Source: Legionellales bacterium UBA2469
GTDB taxonomy: Bacteria; Pseudomonadota; Gammaproteobacteria; Legionellales; Legionellaceae
DNA: 20,464 nucleotides
Assembly (NCBI GenBank): GCA_002342175.1
Contig: DDPL01000047.1
Span: 7,488 to 27,951 of the forward strand
Reading direction: 5' to 3'
Under the pieces are notes generated by a model. The model was not told the DNA's origin. It saw only the letters and a list, made by a program, of their open reading frames with translations, and ran no database searches. Shown here one piece after another: positions 14,860 to 20,464 of this stretch. A program made the translations under genes and the position numbers. Numbering within the stretch: the first letter of the stretch is position 1; every line of letters starts with the position of its first letter.

Positions 14860-16538
14860 TGAAACTTGCAGAGCATCGACTACGTTTAATTGTCTTGGTG
14901 TTTTTCTTTTTTCTATTTAGCATGGTGCTTTTGTATCGTTTATTGAGTTTAACTGTATTGGAAAGTGATTTTCTAAAAAATCAAGGCAATGCACGTAGTT
15001 TAAGAGTCTTAACCATTCCATCCTTTCGCGGAATGATCATCGATAGACAGGGTGAGCCTTTAGCAATCAGTACACCAGTGCAGTCAATTTGGATTCATCC
15101 ACAGCAGTTTCATGCAAGCAAAGCAAAAAAACAACAAATTACATCCTTGCTTTCTCTAGAACCACAATTTTTGGATAAAAAACTAGCCATCTACAAAAAT
15201 AAAGAGTTTTTTTATTTAAAACGTCAAATTTCTCCTTTGTGGGCAAAAAAACTCCTAAGCTTAAAAATTCCTGGGTTATACGCACAACAAGAGTTCAAAA
15301 GATTTTATCCCGAAGCCGAATCTATGGCTCAAATACTGGGATTTACCAATGTTGATGATCAAGGTATTGAAGGCTTGGAAATGGCTTATCAGAAATGGCT
15401 TGAAGGCATTGACGGGAAAAAACGGGTTATAAAAGACAGAATGGGGCGTGTCATTCAAGATTTAGAAATGTTAAGACAACCTCGACCAGGTCGTTCTATC
15501 CAATTAAGTTTAGATAGACGAATACAGTTTTTTGCCTATAACGAGTTAATACAAACCATTCATCATTTTGAAGCCAAAAGTGGAACAGTTGTTGTCTTAG
15601 ATGCAAAGACTGGGGAAGTTCTTGCCATGGTTAATGCGCCGTCATTCAATCCGAACATTCGAGAGCATTATGCCTTGGAAACATATCGTAATCGTGCGCT
15701 AACGGATGCATTTGAACCCGGTTCAGTGATGAAACCATTTGCAATTGCAAGTGCGTTAGAAAGTGGCCATTTTAAACCGGATAGTATTATTGACACCCGA
15801 CCAAGCCAAATGTATGTTCAAGGTCATATTATTCGCGATGTGCATGATTATGGGGTTTTGGATGTGACGGGTGTTTTGCGTTACTCCTCAAATGTGGGCG
15901 TGAGTAAAATGGTTCTGACAAGTCCTCCCGATCGGTTACTCAATATTTTAAAAAATAGTGGTATCGGTCAACCTTCAGAAACGGGGTATCCAGGGGAAAA
16001 CATTGGTTCATTGATTGATGTACGACAGGCATCTCCCTTTATGCTTGCAACAGTTAGTTTTGGATATGGAATGTCCGCTAATGCACTGCAGATTGCGCGA
16101 GCATATTCAGTCTTTGCAAATCATGGGAAAGTTCTGCCCGTGACGTTGTTAAAAACAAAAAAAGCACCAAACGGTGACACTGTTATGAAACCTGAAACGG
16201 CAGATACAGTGTTAAATATGTTGGAAGCAGTGGTTTTAAATGGAACGGGGCGTTCTGCTATGGTGCCTGGCTATCGTGTTGCAGGAAAAACGGGAACAGC
16301 ATTAATTTCTGAAGGCTCAAAAGGTTATGCAGAAAAACGATATGTTGCAAGTTTTATTGGTATGGCGCCCGTCTCAAACCCACGGTTTATTGTTGCAGTT
16401 TTTATTCATGATCCGAATATTCACAAAGGATACTATGGCGCACAAGTCGCAGGCCCCTTGTTTTCAAAGGTTATGGACATGAGTCTTCATTTATTGAATG
16501 TTCCTCCGGATACACTTAAGATAGCAGAATCACAATAG
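14859..16538 (+). CDS. ftsI: Peptidoglycan D,D-transpeptidase FtsI (penicillin-binding protein 3)
   Basis: A 559-residue class B penicillin-binding protein that cross-links septal peptidoglycan. One membrane anchor lies at about residues 9-31 (LIVLVFFFFLFSMVLLYRLLSL). The pedestal domain includes RGMIIDRQGEPLAIS. The transpeptidase motifs are complete: SVMK with catalytic Ser289 and Lys292, SSN at 343-345 and KTGT starting at Lys477. This fits an active enzyme that is a normal beta-lactam target. It is a little shorter than the Escherichia coli protein (588). The start overlaps the ftsL stop by one base, with no clear ribosome site, so translation is coupled. Confidence 0.97.
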   Translation: MKLAEHRLRLIVLVFFFFLFSMVLLYRLLSLTVLESDFLKNQGNARSLRVLTIPSFRGMIIDRQGEPLAISTPVQSIWIHPQQFHASKAKKQQITSLLSLEPQFLDKKLAIYKNKEFFYLKRQISPLWAKKLLSLKIPGLYAQQEFKRFYPEAESMAQILGFTNVDDQGIEGLEMAYQKWLEGIDGKKRVIKDRMGRVIQDLEMLRQPRPGRSIQLSLDRRIQFFAYNELIQTIHHFEAKSGTVVVLDAKTGEVLAMVNAPSFNPNIREHYALETYRNRALTDAFEPGSVMKPFAIASALESGHFKPDSIIDTRPSQMYVQGHIIRDVHDYGVLDVTGVLRYSSNVGVSKMVLTSPPDRLLNILKNSGIGQPSETGYPGENIGSLIDVRQASPFMLATVSFGYGMSANALQIARAYSVFANHGKVLPVTLLKTKKAPNGDTVMKPETADTVLNMLEAVVLNGTGRSAMVPGYRVAGKTGTALISEGSKGYAEKRYVASFIGMAPVSNPRFIVAVFIHDPNIHKGYYGAQVAGPLFSKVMDMSLHLLNVPPDTLKIAESQ

Positions 16539-16562
16539 CCAACACATAAGTAGGAAATTTGA

Positions 16563-18011
16563 ATGTTAATAAAAGCACTTTTACAACCTTGGGTTAGTGA
16601 CATTGCTGAAGATTTTGAAGTAAAAGGCTTGGCGACTGATGATCGCAATGTAAAAAAGGGAGATGTTTTTTTTGCGATTAAAGGTACTGAAGGGCCCTCA
16701 AAACACTATATTTTTAATGCGATTGATAAAGGGGCTGTGGCGATTGTACATGATGCTTTTTTTCATCCAGAGAACTTTGGTGTACCCACGTATGCAATTC
16801 CAGATATGAATCGCAAATTGAGTTTTATAGCTAGTCGATTTTATGGTGAACCAACGAAGGATATGTCGGTGATTGGTATAACCGGAACGAATGGGAAAAC
16901 GACAGTAGCCTACTTGTTGACTCAAGCATATGAAATGATTGCGCCAAAACAATCATTTTATGTGGGGACTCTAGGTATTGGCCCAATTGATGATTTGGTC
17001 AATACCGGTATGACAACCCCAGGACCTGTGGAGCTTCAAGGTTATTGTGCGAAATTTGCAAATGAAAATGCACGATTTTTAAGCATGGAGGTTTCTTCGC
17101 ATGGGCTTGATCAAGATAGAGTCACTGCAATACCCTTTGAACAGGCAATTTTTACGAATCTGACGCATGATCATTTAGATTATCATGGAACTTTTGAACA
17201 TTATGCTGCAGCAAAAGCAAAATTATTTAAATTTCCATCTTTAAAAACGATTTTGATGAATGGCGATGATCCATGGATGGAAAAAATGTGTTCAAATGTC
17301 AATCCTGATGCCAAAGTATATACGTTTGGTGTGAGTCAGAATGTCGACATAAGGCTTAAAAATAAAACATGGACTTTAGAAGGCATGACGCTGGATTTAG
17401 AATCACCATGGGGAAATGTCCAACTAAAGTCATTTCTCCTTGGGGATTTTAATGTTTATAACATCATGGCTGTATTTGGCTCATTGATGGCGAAAGGTTA
17501 TGACCAAGAACAAGTCAAATATATTATTTCTCAATTAAAACCAGCTCCTGGTCGTATGGAGGTTGTTTGCAAAAAACCTTTGGTTATTGTGGATTACGCC
17601 CATACACCAGATGCATTAGAGAATGCTTTAAAAACATTGAATGCTTTTAAACAAGAAACACTAGCAGGTAAACTATGGGTCGTTTTTGGATGCGGGGGTG
17701 ATCGTGATGTCACTAAGCGGCCTATGATGGGAAAAATTGCTTGTGACTTTGCAGATAAAATTGTTGTAACAAGTGATAATCCTCGACATGAAGATCCTGA
17801 AAAAATTATAGCGCAGGTGCTCCAAGGTATCTCTAAACAAGTCATCAATATCAGTGATCGTTTTCTAGCAATCCAAACATGCTTATCCAAAGCCTCATCA
17901 AATGATATTATTTTAATTGCGGGAAAAGGACATGAGGATTATCAACAAATTGGCGATGAGAAAACATACTTTTCTGATCAATCGGTTGTTCGTCATTATT
18001 ATATAGGATAA
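16563..18011 (+). CDS. murE: UDP-N-acetylmuramoyl-tripeptide synthetase MurE, meso-diaminopimelate-adding
   Basis: A 482-residue Mur ligase that adds meso-diaminopimelate to UDP-MurNAc-L-Ala-D-Glu in the cytoplasm. The N-terminal UDP-binding domain has LATDDRNVKKGDVFFAIKG. The ATP loop is GTNGKTT (108-114), followed by the TTPGPVELQ region and the SMEVSSHGLDQDR segment. The C-terminal domain has DYAHTPDAL and WVVFGCGGDRD, and DNPRHEDP at Asp405-Pro412; the DNPR motif is the known marker for meso-diaminopimelate specificity. The AGGA ribosome site has a spacing of 7. It closes this part of the dcw operon; murF, the usual next gene, does not follow. Confidence 0.97.
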   Translation: MLIKALLQPWVSDIAEDFEVKGLATDDRNVKKGDVFFAIKGTEGPSKHYIFNAIDKGAVAIVHDAFFHPENFGVPTYAIPDMNRKLSFIASRFYGEPTKDMSVIGITGTNGKTTVAYLLTQAYEMIAPKQSFYVGTLGIGPIDDLVNTGMTTPGPVELQGYCAKFANENARFLSMEVSSHGLDQDRVTAIPFEQAIFTNLTHDHLDYHGTFEHYAAAKAKLFKFPSLKTILMNGDDPWMEKMCSNVNPDAKVYTFGVSQNVDIRLKNKTWTLEGMTLDLESPWGNVQLKSFLLGDFNVYNIMAVFGSLMAKGYDQEQVKYIISQLKPAPGRMEVVCKKPLVIVDYAHTPDALENALKTLNAFKQETLAGKLWVVFGCGGDRDVTKRPMMGKIACDFADKIVVTSDNPRHEDPEKIIAQVLQGISKQVINISDRFLAIQTCLSKASSNDIILIAGKGHEDYQQIGDEKTYFSDQSVVRHYYIG

Positions 18012-18017
18012 ATAAGT

Positions 18018-18305
18018 ATGTTTGTGATATTGGTAAAATATACCAAAAATTTAGCTGTCGTTGATCAATATTTGGCATCACATCGTGATTACCTTGAAAC
18101 TGGCTATCAAAAAGGATATTTAATGGCTTCAGGGCCTCAAAAACCAAGGACAGGTGGTGTCTTGATATCTCAATTAAAAGATCGAAAAATTTTAGATGCA
18201 TTCTTACAACATGATCCATTTTATCTTCAAGACGTTGCATCGTACCAGGTGGTAGAGTTTACCCCAGTCAAGTTTCATCAATTATTATCTTCTTTTGTTA
18301 ACTAA
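18018..18305 (+). CDS. YciI family protein
   Basis: A 95-residue protein of the YciI fold (ferredoxin-like, dimeric). Family signs are MFVILVKYTKNLAVVDQYLASHRDYL at the start with conserved His22, then ASGPQKPRTGGV near residue 37 and QHDPFYLQDVASYQVVEFTPV with Asp66. The His and Asp are the proposed active-site pair, but no physiological reaction is established for most members. The gene begins 6 bases after murE with an AGGA 9 bases upstream of the ATG, so it is probably the last gene of the dcw transcript. No functional link to cell wall synthesis is known to me; the linkage may only be for expression. Confidence 0.85.
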   Translation: MFVILVKYTKNLAVVDQYLASHRDYLETGYQKGYLMASGPQKPRTGGVLISQLKDRKILDAFLQHDPFYLQDVASYQVVEFTPVKFHQLLSSFVN

Positions 18306-18314
18306 TTGTTTTTA

Positions 18315-18342
18315 TTGAATTTTTCTATCTTCAATGTATTAT
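18315..18342 (+). promoter_or_regulatory. Probable promoter of the 91-residue gene
   Basis: TTGAAT (18315-18320) and TATTAT (18337-18342) are separated by 16 bases, with 4 of 6 and 5 of 6 matches to consensus. Transcription would start near 18349, about 28 bases before the TTG start of the small gene. The region is AT-rich, so chance matches are possible. Confidence 0.45.
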
Positions 18343-18376
18343 TGTTTTTTTTATGTAGAAAACTGAGGAGAATGAA

Positions 18377-18652
18377 TTGGATAAACTACTGGAGGATTAT
18401 GACGGGTTGGTACAGAAACTTGAACAGCGCAAGAGATTAATTATTCTTCAACGCGTGCATCGAACCTTGCCAGCTGATTTTGTGATGATGGAGCACGGTT
18501 TGTTAGCAAAATTAAAAGAAATTGATGAAGCGAATCAACAACTCGATATCGAACATCAGATTAATATTGTTGAACGATTTGGAATATGGGGAAAGAAATA
18601 TATGATGAATAAAAATGAAATCCCTGCTGCATTATCTAGTCCAAGAAAATAA
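18377..18652 (+). CDS. Uncharacterised small protein with TTG start
   Basis: A 91-residue, highly charged and apparently helical protein with no signal peptide or membrane segment. I do not recognise it. The first half (LLEDYDGLVQKLEQRKRLIIL) looks like an amphipathic or coiled-coil helix; the second half has LAKLKEIDEANQQLDIEHQINIVERFG. The start is TTG, chosen because GAGGAG lies six bases upstream. The nearby ATG at 18372 is in another frame that stops after 23 codons. A likely promoter precedes it. It ends 4 bases before the end of the converging trhO gene. The strong ribosome site and promoter argue for a real gene, but the evidence is intrinsic only. Confidence 0.55.
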   Translation: MDKLLEDYDGLVQKLEQRKRLIILQRVHRTLPADFVMMEHGLLAKLKEIDEANQQLDIEHQINIVERFGIWGKKYMMNKNEIPAALSSPRK

Positions 18653-18656
18653 ATGG

Positions 18657-19376
18657 CTAAAATGCACAATCTTTGTCAATAATGGCAACACGTTCATCGA
18701 AAACAAAACATTCACCGTGCCACAAAGATTCTTCTTTTGGCATGGTTTGAAGATATTTCAAAATACCGCCATCAAGTTGGTAGACTTCTTTAAAACCTAG
18801 GTCTTTTAAATACATGGTGGATTTTTCACAACGCACACCACCCGTACAAAACATCGCAATAGGTCTATCTTTATATTGCATAAGTTCATCGTGTACATAT
18901 TTAGGGAATTCTCTAAAATTATCTGTTTTGGGATTAATAGCATTTTTAAATGTGCCAATCTCAAATTCATAATCATTCCGAGTATCAATGACAATCGTAT
19001 TTGGATTTTCTATGATTTTATTCCATGTTGAGCCGTCAACATGAGAGGCATCATTTTCATTAGCCTTTACCGTTGGTATGCCCATCGTTACAATTTCTTT
19101 GCGTAATTTTACTTTACTTTTTTCGAACGCTTGAATGGCTGAGGTCGTAATGGTTCGACGAATATCGGACCAGCGTTCATCTTGTGTAAATTCATTCCAG
19201 AATCTTTCAATTTCGTAAGGGTGCCCACAAACCGTTCCATTAATACCTTCATGTGCAAGAATAATGGTTCCGAGGATATTCCATTTTTTCATCATGCAAA
19301 GAAAATGAGGTTTAAGCTCTTCAAAGTCAGTTAAAGCAACAAATTTGTAAAAAGAATATAATTGAAATTCTGACAT
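18657..19376 (-). CDS. trhO: tRNA uridine(34) hydroxylase TrhO (rhodanese family)
   Basis: A 239-residue protein of the UPF0176/YceA family, which hydroxylates U34 of several tRNAs to 5-hydroxyuridine in an oxygen-dependent way. The N-terminal acylphosphatase-like domain has FYKFVALTDFEELKP and GTIILAHEGINGTVCG (36-51). The signature KVKLRKEIVTMG lies at 88-99. The rhodanese domain has VIDTRNDYEFEIGTFKNAINP and the active loop CTGGVRC with Cys177 and Cys183, followed by EKSTMYLKDLGF. The end is slightly short and lacks the C-terminal Cys pairs of longer members such as YceA of Escherichia coli (350 residues). The ATG has no strong ribosome site. The gene begins 30 bases after the tRNA-Leu and may be cotranscribed with it. 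Confidence 0.93.
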   Translation of the reverse strand: MSEFQLYSFYKFVALTDFEELKPHFLCMMKKWNILGTIILAHEGINGTVCGHPYEIERFWNEFTQDERWSDIRRTITTSAIQAFEKSKVKLRKEIVTMGIPTVKANENDASHVDGSTWNKIIENPNTIVIDTRNDYEFEIGTFKNAINPKTDNFREFPKYVHDELMQYKDRPIAMFCTGGVRCEKSTMYLKDLGFKEVYQLDGGILKYLQTMPKEESLWHGECFVFDERVAIIDKDCAF

Positions 19377-19406
19377 AATATAAAGATGATATGATAATTA
19401 AAAAGT

Positions 19407-19493
19407 TGGTACCGAGGGTGGGACTCGAACCCACACGGTATCACTACCACCGGATTTTGAATCCGGCGCGTCTACCAATTCCGCCACCCCGGC
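19407..19493 (-). tRNA. tRNA-Leu, anticodon CAA
   Basis: On the minus strand the 87-base sequence folds into a class II tRNA. The acceptor stem is GCCGGGG paired with CCTCGGT (two G-U pairs). The D arm contains AATTGGTAGACG. The anticodon arm is CCGGA-TTCAAAA-TCCGG with anticodon CAA, which reads the leucine codon UUG. A variable arm follows (TGGTAGTGATACCGT), then the T arm GTGGG-TTCGAGT-CCCAC, discriminator A and an encoded CCA end. The long variable arm and the A discriminator agree with leucine. Confidence 0.96.
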
Positions 19494-19503
19494 AACTGGG
19501 CTC

Positions 19504-19531
19504 ATTATAACAAACCCTTTGAATCGTGCAA
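19504..19531 (-). promoter_or_regulatory. Strong promoter of tRNA-Leu
   Basis: On the minus strand TTGCAC (19526-19531) and a perfect TATAAT (19504-19509) are separated by 16 bases. Transcription would start about 4-7 bases before the mature tRNA 5' end. The A and T runs directly upstream (19532-19552) resemble an UP element as found at stable-RNA promoters. Confidence 0.75.
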
Positions 19532-19536
19532 GGAAA

Positions 19537-19552
19537 ATTTTTTATAAAAAAT
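19537..19552. other. 16-base AT palindrome upstream of the tRNA-Leu promoter
   Basis: The sequence ATTTTTTATAAAAAAT is a perfect palindrome. It lies just upstream of the -35 box of the tRNA promoter and 20 bases after the stop of the Fic-like gene. The position fits an UP element (alpha-subunit contact) for the tRNA promoter. It lacks GC pairs, so it is a poor terminator for the Fic-like gene. Confidence 0.4.
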
Positions 19553-19571
19553 AATCATGGGATTGTAAAAT

Positions 19572-20369
19572 TTATTTTCCTAGTTGAGGTGGCCTATTCT
19601 CATCGTTTTCATTATTTTTATCATTTGAGCTTTCCGGTTTGATACGAATAAATTCTATTTTTAAAGCACTTGATGGTGGGCTAGTTGAAAATTCGACTGG
19701 TTTGAATTGAGATTCAGTATTTTCCTTCAATGGTGAAGGATTGGTATTTCGCGAGTTGTTTTCTTTTGCTAGACTATCTGAAAAAAGCTGCCGACGAACG
19801 CTTTGATAATTTTTAACTTGATTCGTCGTACCTGCTGGGCGTTTTTGGTTTTTATCGGGGGACGGTGTAATATTACCTCGAATATGAGCCATGATATTGG
19901 GGAGTTGATCTATCACATGACGTTTTTCGTCCAAGAGTTTGTTTACGATGAGCGGTGATATATTTGCAATTGCTCTTGAATTAATAACATCCAATATTCT
20001 ATTTTCTTTATATTCGAAATTTTCAATGAATTGTTCTGTATTGTACTCAGCAGCTCCAAACAATAAATAGGGCTGGCATCGAGGTAGTTGTCCGTTTAAA
20101 ATATTTAATGCATAAACCATGTAGATGGCAGTACGATGGTTGCCATTAGAAAATATTTGCTCAATATGTATATTCTTGGCAAGATTTGCAATTTCTTCTT
20201 GAGATAGTTTTTCTTTGTCATCAATTTTTTTCTGTAAATCATCTAAATATGATTCGAGGCGTGTTTGTTTACTAGGTGACTGAAATAGGGATTTGGTATC
20301 TGCATTCATATCATTTCTTGTAAAATATTTATTTGCACTAATACAAAGCTCTTTTAAAGAAACGCTCAT
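19572..20369 (-). CDS. Fic-like protein with degenerate catalytic motif and polar C-terminal tail
   Basis: A 265-residue protein. Residues 61-95 contain a Fic/Doc-like core: NIHIEQIFSNGNHRTAIYMV followed by a helix. Aligned to the family motif HPFxxGNxRTA, the visible residues are Gln71, Phe73, Gly76, Asn77, Arg79, Thr80 and Ala81, so the usual catalytic His is Gln and the acidic residue that binds metal is Asn75. A His at position 68 lies one helical turn earlier. Fic enzymes transfer AMP or other nucleotide-derived groups to proteins. Residues from about 165 onward are rich in Ser, Asn, Pro, Lys and Glu and look disordered; the tail ends with an acidic stretch (NNENDEN) and Leu at position -3. 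This resembles type IV effectors, but the role is inference. It could also be an inactive or antitoxin-like homologue. The ATG has no strong ribosome site. Confidence 0.65.
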   Translation of the reverse strand: MSVSLKELCISANKYFTRNDMNADTKSLFQSPSKQTRLESYLDDLQKKIDDKEKLSQEEIANLAKNIHIEQIFSNGNHRTAIYMVYALNILNGQLPRCQPYLLFGAAEYNTEQFIENFEYKENRILDVINSRAIANISPLIVNKLLDEKRHVIDQLPNIMAHIRGNITPSPDKNQKRPAGTTNQVKNYQSVRRQLFSDSLAKENNSRNTNPSPLKENTESQFKPVEFSTSPPSSALKIEFIRIKPESSNDKNNENDENRPPQLGK

Positions 20370-20398
20370 GGTGTAAACCCAGATATATCATTAATCGA

Positions 20399-20428
20399 AT
20401 TATAGCATATTTAATCATTTTGTGTTTA
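20399..20428 (-). promoter_or_regulatory. Probable promoter of the Fic-like gene
   Basis: On the minus strand a perfect TATAAT (20399-20404) is preceded at 18 bases by TAAACA (20423-20428, 4 of 6 matches). Transcription would start near 20392, giving a leader of about 23 bases before the ATG. The remaining bases up to 20464 hold no recognisable gene. Confidence 0.5.
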
Positions 20429-20464
20429 TAAGGGTCTTTTAGTGTTGTAACTCCATGAAAATGT

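Noticed and set aside
14597..14923. Antisense reading frame across ftsL
   Set aside because: It lies fully opposite well-supported ftsL and the start of ftsI, with no ribosome site and no recognisable protein features. Other antisense frames inside uup, murE and the RND pump were rejected for the same reason.
18657..18700. Frameshift or truncation of trhO
   Set aside because: The end is a little short, but the signature regions are complete and shorter family members lacking the C-terminal Cys pairs are known. The minus-strand frame after the stop runs only a few codons and shows no family resemblance.
19407..20464. tRNA-Leu as attachment site of a genomic island carrying the Fic-like gene
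   Set aside because: Integration normally occurs at the tRNA 3' end, which here faces trhO. The Fic-like gene lies on the 5' side. No integrase and no repeat of the tRNA 3' end were seen.

Overview
The window looks like chromosomal DNA of an AT-rich gammaproteobacterium. The genes point to the Legionella/Coxiella side of the class: spoT followed by ridA, glyA followed by nrdR and nusB, a meso-diaminopimelate-type murE, and, at the right edge, a Fic-like protein with a polar tail that resembles secreted effectors of intracellular bacteria. This placement is inference from gene content and general resemblance. No database search was possible.

Layout. Bases 1-3594 (plus): the 3' part of spoT, then ridA, the ABC-F ATPase gene uup, and a small membrane protein of unknown function. 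Bases 3591-12797 (minus): one long run of same-strand genes. In transcription order it reads: exported protein of unknown function, BON-domain lipoprotein, glyA, nrdR, nusB, pgpA, an AI-2E family permease (ydiK-like), an 88-residue unknown protein, then after a 251-base gap a two-gene RND efflux unit (adaptor and pump). Bases 13021-18305 (plus): the start of the division and cell wall (dcw) cluster, with a clear promoter and a phased MraZ operator, then mraZ, rsmH, ftsL, ftsI and murE. The cluster stops after murE. A YciI-family gene follows, then a small unknown gene with its own promoter. Bases 18657-20369 (minus): trhO, tRNA-Leu(CAA) with a strong promoter, and a Fic-like protein gene.

How the genes work together. 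The dcw genes couple septal peptidoglycan synthesis (MurE, FtsI, FtsL) to the MraZ regulator and the ribosome methyltransferase RsmH. The glyA-nrdR-nusB-pgpA run is a housekeeping transcript covering one-carbon metabolism, control of deoxynucleotide synthesis, transcription antitermination and phospholipid synthesis. The riboflavin genes and thiL that often lie between nrdR, nusB and pgpA in related bacteria are absent here. The efflux pair lacks an outer-membrane channel gene and would need a TolC-type partner from elsewhere.

Most of the window is ordinary core genome. The most unusual item is the Fic-like protein at 19572-20369. Its core motif has Gln where the catalytic His normally sits, and a polar, probably disordered C-terminal tail of about 100 residues follows the domain. 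Other points of interest are the broken dcw cluster, the four-box MraZ operator with a 10/11/10 base period, and several small uncharacterised genes.
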